NCBI RefSeq assembly: GCF_016887965.1
Contig: NZ_JAFDVD010000015.1
Location: 62,001-126,000 of the forward strand
Length of the DNA: 64,000 bases
Reading direction: 5' to 3'
Source of the DNA: Phycicoccus sonneratiae
GTDB lineage: Bacteria; Actinomycetota; Actinomycetes; Actinomycetales; Dermatophilaceae
The notes beneath the pieces are model-generated. The model made no database searches, was not told where the DNA came from, and worked only from the letters and a program-made list of their open reading frames with translations. The position numbers and the translations under genes are program-made. This document shows, one piece after another, positions 1 to 7,877 of the stretch (the stretch's first letter is position 1; each line of letters opens with the position of its first letter).

Positions 1-52
1 CGGCCGCCACCATCGCCTCGACGTCCTTCTGCCCGGTTTCCCAGCGGGTCAT
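1..52 (-). CDS. N-terminal fragment of a HEPN-like partner of the upstream nucleotidyltransferase (cut by window edge)
   Basis: Only the first 17 codons are inside the window (MTRWETGQKDVEAMVAA). The ATG at 52-50 overlaps the stop of the upstream nucleotidyltransferase gene in an ATGA arrangement, so the two are translationally coupled. In MNT/HEPN toxin-antitoxin modules the nucleotidyltransferase is paired with a small HEPN RNase, and a coupled downstream gene of this kind fits that pattern. The visible residues are too few to show the HEPN RX4-6H motif, so the family assignment is inference from context. Confidence 0.5.
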   Translation of the reverse strand, partial: MTRWETGQKDVEAMVAA

Positions 53-639
53 CGGCGCTCACCACCTATCAGGGTGACCATCGGCCGGGACGTCACGGTC
101 GCCTTGAAAGGATCCGTGTCCGCGGCGTCCCAGACCGAAGGACGCACCCGGCGGATGCTGACCTCGCGGCCGAGCCGCTGCCCCGCCGCTTGCGCCACCT
201 CGTCGAGCACGTCAGGGTCCGCCGAGCCCACGACGAGTACGTCGATGTCACCGGGGACCGGCCCCGCCTGCTGGGCATAGCGCGCGGCCCACGACCCATA
301 GATCCATGCCTCACGCACCCCGGGCACGTCGGCCAGCAGCTCGCGCAGCACCGGAACCGGCCCGAACGTCACTGCCATCAAGGCGGCCAACGGCCCGAAC
401 ACCGGGTTCGCGGTGTCGGCGCTCACCAGCCGCTGGTTTCCGCGCCTGACCTCTCGGACGAGCCCCGCTTCGGCCAGGCGGTCGACCTCCCGCATGACCG
501 TCGGCCCCGATGCGCCCACCGCCCGGCCGATCTCCGTCAGCGAGAACTTCTCCTCCGGGTGGAGCAGGATCCACGCGATGATGTCCCCCTGCGTGCGCGA
601 GCGCAGCAGCGGCAGCAGCATTGGCGAACCTTCTTTCAT
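49..639 (-). CDS. Winged-helix plus MNT-type nucleotidyltransferase protein (antitoxin-like)
   Basis: The N-terminal half reads as a winged helix (FSLTEIGRAVGASGPTVMRE, then a wing with RRGNQRL), as in ArsR/MarR regulators. The C-terminal half is a minimal nucleotidyltransferase: GSWAARYAQQAG followed by GDIDVLVV, the GS-X-DxD metal-binding signature of the MNT family. Such fusions act as antitoxins that both bind the operator and AMPylate a HEPN RNase partner, and a coupled partner follows. ATG 639 lies about 8 nt after a TATAGT -10 box, so a leaderless mRNA is possible; ATG 621 is an alternative with an AGAAGG ribosome site. The gene lies outside the integrated element, just left of its distal end. 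Confidence 0.8.
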   Translation of the reverse strand: MKEGSPMLLPLLRSRTQGDIIAWILLHPEEKFSLTEIGRAVGASGPTVMREVDRLAEAGLVREVRRGNQRLVSADTANPVFGPLAALMAVTFGPVPVLRELLADVPGVREAWIYGSWAARYAQQAGPVPGDIDVLVVGSADPDVLDEVAQAAGQRLGREVSIRRVRPSVWDAADTDPFKATVTSRPMVTLIGGERR

Positions 640-669
640 GAAAAGAACTATAGCGTCGCTTTCATGAAA
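634..669 (-). promoter_or_regulatory. Twin TTTCATGAAA palindromes flanking a -10 box (likely autoregulatory operator)
   Basis: Two exact copies of the palindrome TTTCATGAAA lie at 634-643 and 660-669, 26 bp centre to centre (2.5 helical turns). Between them, on the minus strand, is TATAGT (652-647), a good -10 hexamer. No clear -35 is seen. The geometry suits binding by the gene's own winged-helix domain to shut its promoter; the binding itself is inferred. Confidence 0.7.
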
Positions 670-892
670 GAGTCTCCCTCCGGCTGATGGTGCAGATACG
701 CCCAACTCCGTCAGACGTCGCGAGTCTTGCAGCTGGACGAACCGATCCGATCGGTCGTGGCCCACGTCGGGCCCGTCGTCAAGTCCTCGGCAGCGCGAGA
801 TTCACGCACCGCTGTCCGTGCCGCCTCCGTGCCATCCGGTGCAGCCGTCGGCAAGCAGCCGGACACCCAATCTGGCTGCTCCACAGTGATTC

Positions 893-937
893 TGGAGCTG
901 GCGGGGGGACTCGAACCCCCAACCCCCTGTTTACAAG
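893..937. repeat. Distal attachment site: displaced 45-bp copy of the tRNA-Thr 3' part
   Basis: These 45 bases match 20995-21039 exactly and diverge at once on both sides. The matched segment is the tRNA-Thr part from the anticodon through the T arm and acceptor 3' strand to CCA. It is the usual product of integration by a tyrosine recombinase into the 3' end of a tRNA gene. Apart from this site and an integrase arm-like repeat at 815-836, I see nothing in the gene-poor stretches 670-892 and 938-1178. Confidence 0.92.
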
Positions 938-1178
938 TGCCACCCCCTTGGGGCCGCCATAGGCCGCTGACCTGCGGAACTGGCGTTCATTCCGGAAACA
1001 GGGGCGCGAAACGTGCGCTCTGCGTGCCATCCCGAAGAAGGCTTAGGTCCGCTCCTGTCCACGTGAGCTGCCGTTCCTTCAGGACCAACGGGGAGCCGTG
1101 GATCGGCGCGAAGCGCCGCCCCCGACGCTCACCACACAGTGGCATAGCCCGGTCCTCACTGATCGGCACGTCAAGACG

Positions 1179-1478
1179 ATGCCGGCCGCGGAACCGGACG
1201 CTCAGGAGCCACGGGAGCAGCTCATCGAGCTGCCGCGACGGGCTCTCGACTCAGGATCGCTGTCCGACCAGGACCCCGGTTTGCTCCTGGGTCTCGCTGT
1301 CGCGGCCAACCTTGCGGTTGCACCCATTCAGCGTTGCCGGGCTGGCCTGGCCACACCGTCGGTCGCTCAGTTGGTCCGTGAGGATCCCGCGCTCGCGGCG
1401 CGGACGTTCCGACGCCGCGCCGCGATTGCGCTCGACAAGCTGGGGAAGGTCGCACGACAACACGGGAAGGCGCTCTAA
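1179..1478 (+). CDS. Possible small hypothetical protein (99 aa)
   Basis: This is an open frame of 100 codons whose third positions are mostly G or C, as expected of a coding frame here. The product has a hydrophobic patch (GLLLGLAVAANLAVAP) and a basic, helical C terminus (FRRRAAIALDKLGKVARQHGKAL split by context). I see no convincing ribosome site before the ATG and recognise no family. It ends 10 bases before the AbiEii stop, so the two genes converge. It may not be a real gene. Confidence 0.3.
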   Translation: MPAAEPDAQEPREQLIELPRRALDSGSLSDQDPGLLLGLAVAANLAVAPIQRCRAGLATPSVAQLVREDPALAARTFRRRAAIALDKLGKVARQHGKAL

Positions 1479-1487
1479 CGACTGGCC

Positions 1488-2399
1488 CTAAATCCAGGTC
1501 AGCGTTGCGTGCGTCCACGTCTTGCCGTCGGCATCGCCGGAGAGCGCGGGGTCAATGAGGCGCTTCGCGAGATCCGCGGCGAGGCCCACGGTTCGGTAGT
1601 CGGCGCAGTGGGGGACAGGCTTGCTCAGTTTCGCGTAGCCGGCTCCCCACGTGGAGGGCACAGCGAAACTGTCGAGCGGCTCCATCTGGCGTCGGCGTGC
1701 CTCGGTGATGGTGGCGGTTCGCAGTGCGGTGCCGTCGATGTCCTGCGTGGTCGCGAACACGACAAGGTCGACGAGGTCCTTCTCGCGAGTTGACGTGCGT
1801 TCGTTGTACTCGGTCATGGTCGCGCAGACCTTGTCGGCAATCTGGTCGACGACGGGGTAGAGGCGGTACTGGTGGCTGACGAGGCGCGGCAGCTCCAGCG
1901 CGTTCGCCGGGTCGGTCGTGGTGACCACTCCGGTGATCCCGGTACCGACGGCGAGGTCTACCTGCAGCGGGCCCTTGCTGCTGAGCCCGACGAGGATCTC
2001 GAACCTGACCTGATAGCCCTCGGTGTAGGGCTGGGTGTCGTTACCGATCGACTCGGTGTGGCTGACGTACTGGAACCGGAAGTGGTCGCCGAGGTCGATC
2101 TCCGCCAGGCGGATCAGGTCGTCGAGAGCTTGGGTGAGAGTGAATCCACGGCGATAAAGGTCGATGTCCCGAGTGGCGCGACTCGACGGCACTCGCGCGA
2201 GCATGCCCGTGCCACCCTTCAGCACCCACTCGGAGTCCTCGGCCCCGGAGAACACCCGGCTCAGGAAGCGGTTGAAGTACTCCAGCTGGATCCGCTTGTT
2301 GACGTCGAGCGACGGATCGGCAGCAGCTGCCCTCTTCGCGGCCTCTTTGATCGCGTTCTCGACGCCGCGCGCAGTGGAGTAGGGTTCGGGCTCAGCCAC
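1488..2399 (-). CDS. abiEii: AbiEii/AbiGii-family nucleotidyltransferase (type IV toxin)
   Basis: This is the toxin half of an AbiE system, a DUF1814-type nucleotidyltransferase. Characterised relatives transfer nucleotides onto tRNA and block growth during phage infection. The family signature is clear: WVLKGGTGMLAR followed by TRDIDL, the GG(S/T)-X-(D/E)x(D/E) metal site, and a later KD(L)xDL segment (REKDLVDLVVF) typical of these proteins. The length, 303 residues, is normal. I take the GTG at 2399, which overlaps the AbiEi stop by 8 nt and gives the tight coupling usual for antitoxin-toxin pairs; the longer upstream reading is arginine-rich and unlike the family. Confidence 0.88.
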   Translation of the reverse strand: MAEPEPYSTARGVENAIKEAAKRAAAADPSLDVNKRIQLEYFNRFLSRVFSGAEDSEWVLKGGTGMLARVPSSRATRDIDLYRRGFTLTQALDDLIRLAEIDLGDHFRFQYVSHTESIGNDTQPYTEGYQVRFEILVGLSSKGPLQVDLAVGTGITGVVTTTDPANALELPRLVSHQYRLYPVVDQIADKVCATMTEYNERTSTREKDLVDLVVFATTQDIDGTALRTATITEARRRQMEPLDSFAVPSTWGAGYAKLSKPVPHCADYRTVGLAADLAKRLIDPALSGDADGKTWTHATLTWI

Positions 2400-3426
2400 G
2401 CACGACCACCTTCTGCGCCTCACGGATGGCCGTAAGCGTCTCCGGTTTGACCGCAATGCTTTCGCTCAGGGCCGCGCCCCATCCGCGGCTGATCTTCTCC
2501 ATGACGTCGCTGTTGACGAGCTGTGCTGAGATTCGGCGCGCGACCTCGTCGACACCGGCGTTCCTGACCATCTCGGCGCTGATGTCGGCGAGCTGAGGAG
2601 CCATCGAACTCCGGACTATTGCGGCCATCGACTCTTGGATCGAGCGCATGGCATGTTGCATCTCGGGAGTCATGACGAGCCGAGCAATGTCCTCCTGGCT
2701 GAGGCCATCGACGTAGCTCGCAGCGACCCGAGGGCCGATCGACGCGTCGGCGGCGACTCGGCGCGCGACCGCCTCCGGATCGATACCTGCGATCTCCATC
2801 AGCCGATCCAGCAGGGCCGCGCCATCGCCCTTCTTGAGTCCGTTGCGGCGGGCAAGGGGAGCGAAGAGTGTTCGGAGCCGCTCGAGGTCGAGGTCCCGCT
2901 TGCGGGAGGCGTCGCGCAGTGCGTCGGCGACGAGGCTCAGGTCACCTACCTCGTCGAGGAGATCGGAGATGGTGCGTTCCATCGTCATGACCGGCAGGCT
3001 TTCGACGAGCGTGACGTCGCGCGGGTTCAGAGTGCGCCGGCGGTAGCGGATGACGCTGCGCTGACTCTGTCGGCGAGCGGGGGAGACGAACTCGTGCCGC
3101 AGGGCGCGGAAGTCACCGATGTCGTGGAGGTGGGCGGCGGACTCGCCTGCCACGACCACACCGTTGGCGCCGTCCTTGATGCGCGCCTCCCCCATCGTCT
3201 TCGGCTCGGTGCTGAGCCAGGCTGCTTTCAGGTCGTCGTGCGGGCCGCCGGGAGCACCGGCGTCCTTGTAGACCCCGTGGGCGAGGCGTTCCAGCTGGCC
3301 CTCGGCGGCGAGTCGGGAGAGGTCGAGGCGCGTGATGCCGTGCATGCTGGCTTGAGCCGACGTCACCATGCCCCACTGGTAGGCGGTTACCTCAGCAAGG
3401 ACGCGGAGGGCATCCTTCGACTTCAT
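2392..3426 (-). CDS. abiEi: AbiEi-type antitoxin / transcriptional repressor
   Basis: This is the first gene of the AbiE pair. The N terminus is a winged helix (WGMVTSAQASMHGITRLDLS, then LERLAHGVYK), the AbiEi_4-like antitoxin domain. The middle contains VSPARRQSQRSVIRYRR and the MTMERTISDLLDE segment often seen in these repressors. The C-terminal 130 residues are predicted helical and are longer than in minimal AbiEi. AbiEi proteins repress their own operon by binding inverted repeats, and one is present at the promoter. ATG 3426 is chosen because it sits about 7 nt beyond the -10 box, as expected for a leaderless mRNA. Confidence 0.85.
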   Translation of the reverse strand: MKSKDALRVLAEVTAYQWGMVTSAQASMHGITRLDLSRLAAEGQLERLAHGVYKDAGAPGGPHDDLKAAWLSTEPKTMGEARIKDGANGVVVAGESAAHLHDIGDFRALRHEFVSPARRQSQRSVIRYRRRTLNPRDVTLVESLPVMTMERTISDLLDEVGDLSLVADALRDASRKRDLDLERLRTLFAPLARRNGLKKGDGAALLDRLMEIAGIDPEAVARRVAADASIGPRVAASYVDGLSQEDIARLVMTPEMQHAMRSIQESMAAIVRSSMAPQLADISAEMVRNAGVDEVARRISAQLVNSDVMEKISRGWGAALSESIAVKPETLTAIREAQKVVVRG

Positions 3427-3432
3427 GCTTTG

Positions 3433-3461
3433 AGTGTATCTCTCAGTCCGATACATTCCAA
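3433..3461 (-). promoter_or_regulatory. abiE promoter with overlapping inverted-repeat operator
   Basis: On the minus strand a -35 TTGGAA (3461-3456) and a -10 TACACT (3438-3433) are separated by exactly 17 bp, each matching 4 of 6 consensus bases. An inverted repeat TGTATC (3435-3440) / GATACA (3450-3455) with a 9-bp spacer covers the spacer and the -10 box. The start codon lies where transcription should begin. This is the layout expected for self-repression by AbiEi. Confidence 0.72.
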
Positions 3462-3880
3462 GCAACTAGTCTGGTTGAGAATCCCGAGACAGGTCCAGCG
3501 GAGGGCGCCGTCGTGACCTGCCGCTTCGGTCGCGGCACAGGTCGAGCGCCCTCGCCACCACCGACTCGACCGGTGACCTCGGCGTTGGACCCGTCGACCC
3601 CGGTGTTGTCATAGACCTTGTACGCCGCCCCGAGCGGCTCGCCCGTGAACGGGTTCGACCCGCTGCCGAACAGATGCTTCATCTGCTCCGCCGTCACCAC
3701 GTCGCCAACTTCCAGGCTGTCGACACCGACGAGCCCGGACCCGACCCAACGCCCTGGCGATTCACCCTTCGCCGGGTAGTAGTCGGCCAGGGGGTAGCAC
3801 CCTTCCGTCGAGTCGAGCGCAGCAACCTGCCGCGGCAGGTACTCATATCTCGACCCCGCCGAGAGCGTGGGGATCGTCAT
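3443..3880 (-). pseudogene. N-terminal fragment of a TrwC/TraA-type (MobF) relaxase
   Basis: From ATG 3880 the reading gives MTIPTLSAGSRYEYL, then LADYYPAKGESPGRWVGSGL, EQMKHLFGSGSNP and FTGEPLGAAYK. This is the characteristic start of actinobacterial MobF relaxases, with the YY/PGRW(L)GxGL and LFG-x5-(V/F)TGEPLG blocks. After about 100 residues the match stops, the rest reads as unrelated low-complexity sequence, and a stop follows. The histidine triad and helicase domains are missing. It differs in type from the intact relaxase at 14.8 kb, so it is a relic of another element. The remainder of 3462-4072 holds nothing else I can identify. Confidence 0.78.
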
Positions 3881-4072
3881 CGTCACATCCCAAGCGGCCG
3901 CCCGAAGGACGCGAGTGGCCACGGGACGGGCGGTGGATGAAAGGGGTGTGTCTGGCTGGGTGGACGTGGCGTGGGGGCCGCGGGATGTCGGTGGCGGCGA
4001 GGAGAATCGCGGTAGTTGAACGACGTGGCGGCGCGGCAACGGGGCCGGCGGACAGGGATTCTGGAGCACAAC

Positions 4073-7000
4073 GTGACGAACTCTCGAGATGATGACCTGC
4101 TGAGCGAGCTCAGCAGAGTCGCGACTCGGACCCTGCGCGCTGCCGGGCCAAGGTACGCGCCGTCCCTTGATCCCCAAGCCCCGAACCTCGACATCGTGCC
4201 GCTTCAGCGGGCCGCTAACGCCTTGGCCCAAGGCTCGGCATTTCGCGAACGGGTCGAGGTGCTGTCAGGAGAGATTCGTAAGGCCTATGACCGTGATGAC
4301 CACTTCGCGAATCGGCTGTTTAAGCGACGAGTAGCGAGTGTTCAGCGCATCATCGCGGACCTAGATGCGCTCGCTTCGGCCGACACGGTTGTTGGCCGAA
4401 GGGCTGCCATGCGTGGTCTGCGCCGACATCTCCGATCCGTCAGAGGGCGGTTGTCCACTAGGGAGGATGAGCTCAGGGCGCGGCTGCGGGCCCTGGAGGG
4501 AACCCCGGACGGAACCGCATCCGAGGAAGACAAGAAGGCCCGTTCAAACGAACGCGACCGAGTGCAGTCGCGCCTTGGGGCCATCCGACGCCTAGAGGAG
4601 GCGCTCTACGAGGTGGCGGAGTTTGCCGACGGCGATGAAGGGGACCTTGCAGCGGACAGCTCCTCGATCTTGCTTCTGGGCGAGTGGGGCACCGGCAAGA
4701 CTCACTTTCTGTGCGACTGCGCCGTGCATGCGATCGACGACGGAACCCCCACGTTGGTGGTGCTCGCGAACGCGCTGAGGACTGACATCCCACCTCTCGA
4801 CGCGATTGCCGACATCACTGGGCTGGCGCCGAGCGGCGCGGCGCTGATGCTGCTCCTCGATGCCAAAGCGAAGGAGGCCGGACGCCGAGCGTTGATCATG
4901 ATCGACGCGATAAACGAGTCCGACCGGGAGACTTGGCGTCGCGCGCTGCCACGGCTCGTGCGCGACGTTGCGGACGCGGGGAACATCGGGCTCGTCGTCT
5001 CCTGTCGCACTCCCTTCGATTCCAGTGTGGTCGCGGACACCGTCCGCAAACGGATGACTGTGCTTCGGCACCCGGGCTTCGAGGATCAGGAGTTCGATGC
5101 GCAGCTTGAGTTCTTCAAGTACTACGACCTGCCGGCTCTCCACGTCCCTCTCCTCACATCAGAGTTCTCGCGACCTCTGTTCCTACGTCTGATGTGCGAG
5201 GGGATCAAGGATCTCGGGAAGCGCTCGCAGAAGAATCGCCTTCGGGATCTTGCATCGGGGCAGAAGAGCATGACTTATGTCCTTGAGCGCTTCGTCAAGG
5301 AGGTGGGCGAGGAGGTCGAGAAGGCGCACAACATCTCGAAGCTCTCGTGCTGGCGCATCATGAAGGGAGAGCCCCGCAACGGGCGCGCTGGCCTTGCTGG
5401 CGTCCTCGCAAGCGAGCGAAGGGAATGGCTCAGCCGGGACGAGGCGCTTGACGAGGTGCGGGCCTGCACTGGCGCAACCCTGCAGGAGGCAGGGGCCATC
5501 ATCGACTCGATGAGGGCTGCTGGCCTTCTCATCGAACACTCCCGCTACCAAGACGGAAGCTACTTTGACGTGCTCATGCTTCCGTATCAGCGCTTCTCGG
5601 ACCACCTCGTCGCGCGGCATCTCCTTGACGCTCACCTGGACACGACAAGCACAGAGCGACTGCGTCGGTGCTTCTACAAGAACCAGCGTCTCGGGGCGGT
5701 GTTCGTGGTGGACCGCTGGGGCCGCGAGTTCGCCGAGCCGGGTATCGCCTCAGCTCTGATGATTGAGTTCCCCGAACGCGTGCGACGAATGGCCGAGCGC
5801 GACGGCTCTCCCGCCGAGCTCCTTTTCTATATTCCAAGGGAGCGTCGACTCGTCCATCCGGTCGTTGACGTGTTCTTGGAGGGCCTCTACTGGCGCCCCT
5901 CATCAAGCTTCGGTCCGGAGACGAGATGGATGGTCGAGTTCCTGCTGCGCCGACAGGAACAGGAACTCCGCTCCCGGGTGTACGAAGTTGTAGTGGGACT
6001 TGCCGTGCGTGACGGGCACCCACTCGGCTCCCGGTGGCTGATCGACCGGCTCGCCGCGATGTCTATGGCGGACCGAGATATCGAGTGGTCAGAGTTCGTG
6101 CGAACGGCAGACCAGGATTCCAATCTGCATCGCCTGCTGACTTGGGCCGAGCGCGAGGAGCACCGCAAGGTGGACGCGGAGGTCACAGCCCACGCAATCC
6201 GGCTGACCGCCTTGCTGCTCACCACAACGGACCGGCTGACTCGCGATCGAGCAACTCGCGCACTCGTTCTCATGGGCGAGGCGCATCCACGGCGCCTCTT
6301 CGATGAAGTGTCGGCCCTCCTGTCATTCGGCGACCCGTACGTCACCGAGCGTGTCCTCGCCGCCTGTTACGGAGTTTGCATGCGCGTCTGGGCGACAAAG
6401 GGCCGGAAATCGAACTTCGGCGACGACCTGGCCCGTCTTGCGCGACTCCTGCTGGAGCAGGTCCTCCGCCCCGGGTCCTGTCACTCAACTTGGCATGCCC
6501 TCACCCGCGGATATGCGATTGGCGTGCTGCAGATCCTTCTGAAGCTTCGTCCCAGGGCGCTCTCCGCTTCGGACCGCTCGCTGCTGGTGCCATCACCTGG
6601 TCACGCCGTATCCCCATTTCGTCCGGTGTCCCGGATCCGGAAGCGCGACGTCGACGACCCTGAGCACGCGATCCATATGGACTTCGGCAACTACACGATT
6701 GGTCGCCTCGTGGATGACCGCGGCAACTACGACTTCAAGCACAAGGAGTACGCGGGTGTTCGAAAGCAGATCGCTGACCGCATGCGTCGGCTCGGGTACT
6801 CCACCGCGCATTTCAACGACGTTGACAAGATCATCGTTCGCTACTTGGAGTACAGGCGAGACGGGTATCAGGTTGATCGCTACGGCAAGAAGTACTCATG
6901 GATCGCCTTCTTCGAGATGTATGGACTTCGGCGCGCTGAGGGAAAGTTCAAAGACGACTACTTCCACGAGCCCAGGCCCTCTGACAGTGACATCGACCCG

Positions 7001-7843
7001 TCCTTTCCAAAGGACATCAAGCGGTGGACTCCACCCGGCACCGACGTCTTCGCCGTCTCACCCACGGATCTCCACGGGTGGATCGCGAACGGTCAGGATC
7101 CCGATTACGCGAGCTTGCTCGAAATGAGCGAAGTCGATGGCATCGCTGGGGACTGGATCCTTCTCGACGCCGCGATGCACGAAGGTGTCGCAGATGGACG
7201 CGAGGCACGAGGGTGGGTGACATCCGTCTTCGTCCCTCCTCGGTCCGTCGATCAGATGCGTGAGGAGGTCGATTCGGGACGGGACCTTGGTGACCGAGGA
7301 TTCCCAGACATCGGGGCCGACTACTACACCTACCACGGCGAAGTTCCGTGGTCGAGAATGTATGGCAGCGACGTCCGCACTGGCCGCGGCCTTCCCAGGC
7401 GCCTGAACGATCGCGCATTCGACTACTTCGACAGCGGGTGGAGGCGGGGCATTCCAGTCGAGGACTCGTGTCGTCGCTGGTCTTGGGAGGACTACCACAG
7501 TCAGCTCAATCAAGTTGGGGGTGTCGTCTTCCCCGCGCCGCCTATCGCCGAGGCTCTCAGCTTGCGCGTCGCGGGCGGCAGTTCTGACATGTTGGATGAC
7601 AAGGGCAAGGTGGCAACCATCTTCCGGCGTACAGACGGTCCTGGTTTTGGATCCTTCTTCTTGTACATGCGGAGAGATCTTGTTGAGCGATACGTCGAAG
7701 CTCGGAGGCTCAGGCTGGTCCAGGCCGTCGTCACGGAGCGCGATGTGAGCTATAAGGCCATGGAGGGCGGACTTCCAGATTCGCTCCGCGCGGTGTTCCA
7801 GAGTCGCGTTCAGATATCTGGGCAAGTCTTTGGTCTCGAGTAA
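4073..7843 (+). CDS. Large P-loop STAND/NACHT-like NTPase, probable anti-phage protein
   Basis: This is a 1256-residue protein. Residues 1-190 are helical and charged with coiled-coil character and contain an AGPRYAPSLDP motif. A P-loop domain follows: Walker A GEWGTGKTHF (about 203-212), Walker B RALIMIDAINES (about 272-283) and a sensor-like LVVSCRTPF (about 307-315). The DAINE form of Walker B is typical of STAND ATPases such as Avs-type phage sensors. Near residue 500 is a YQRFSDHLVARHL block, then a long helical C-terminal half that could serve as a sensor. I see no recognisable nuclease, protease, TIR or membrane effector. GTG 4073 has a GGAG site 6 nt upstream; TTG 4016 is an alternative start. 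It sits alone between the AbiE and R-M loci. A defence role is inferred. Confidence 0.72.
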   Translation: MTNSRDDDLLSELSRVATRTLRAAGPRYAPSLDPQAPNLDIVPLQRAANALAQGSAFRERVEVLSGEIRKAYDRDDHFANRLFKRRVASVQRIIADLDALASADTVVGRRAAMRGLRRHLRSVRGRLSTREDELRARLRALEGTPDGTASEEDKKARSNERDRVQSRLGAIRRLEEALYEVAEFADGDEGDLAADSSSILLLGEWGTGKTHFLCDCAVHAIDDGTPTLVVLANALRTDIPPLDAIADITGLAPSGAALMLLLDAKAKEAGRRALIMIDAINESDRETWRRALPRLVRDVADAGNIGLVVSCRTPFDSSVVADTVRKRMTVLRHPGFEDQEFDAQLEFFKYYDLPALHVPLLTSEFSRPLFLRLMCEGIKDLGKRSQKNRLRDLASGQKSMTYVLERFVKEVGEEVEKAHNISKLSCWRIMKGEPRNGRAGLAGVLASERREWLSRDEALDEVRACTGATLQEAGAIIDSMRAAGLLIEHSRYQDGSYFDVLMLPYQRFSDHLVARHLLDAHLDTTSTERLRRCFYKNQRLGAVFVVDRWGREFAEPGIASALMIEFPERVRRMAERDGSPAELLFYIPRERRLVHPVVDVFLEGLYWRPSSSFGPETRWMVEFLLRRQEQELRSRVYEVVVGLAVRDGHPLGSRWLIDRLAAMSMADRDIEWSEFVRTADQDSNLHRLLTWAEREEHRKVDAEVTAHAIRLTALLLTTTDRLTRDRATRALVLMGEAHPRRLFDEVSALLSFGDPYVTERVLAACYGVCMRVWATKGRKSNFGDDLARLARLLLEQVLRPGSCHSTWHALTRGYAIGVLQILLKLRPRALSASDRSLLVPSPGHAVSPFRPVSRIRKRDVDDPEHAIHMDFGNYTIGRLVDDRGNYDFKHKEYAGVRKQIADRMRRLGYSTAHFNDVDKIIVRYLEYRRDGYQVDRYGKKYSWIAFFEMYGLRRAEGKFKDDYFHEPRPSDSDIDPSFPKDIKRWTPPGTDVFAVSPTDLHGWIANGQDPDYASLLEMSEVDGIAGDWILLDAAMHEGVADGREARGWVTSVFVPPRSVDQMREEVDSGRDLGDRGFPDIGADYYTYHGEVPWSRMYGSDVRTGRGLPRRLNDRAFDYFDSGWRRGIPVEDSCRRWSWEDYHSQLNQVGGVVFPAPPIAEALSLRVAGGSSDMLDDKGKVATIFRRTDGPGFGSFFLYMRRDLVERYVEARRLRLVQAVVTERDVSYKAMEGGLPDSLRAVFQSRVQISGQVFGLE

Positions 7844-7877
7844 AGGGGATCTGGGTAGCGGGAACCCTTAGGTCGCG

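Noticed and set aside
893-937. A second functional tRNA gene at the left end
   Set aside because: Only the 3' part of the tRNA is present; the D arm and 5' acceptor strand are missing.
727-1491. Frame running through the distal att site
   Set aside because: It reads through a displaced tRNA fragment, so it cannot be an ancestral gene; only the part from 1179 on in another frame is kept as a weak candidate.
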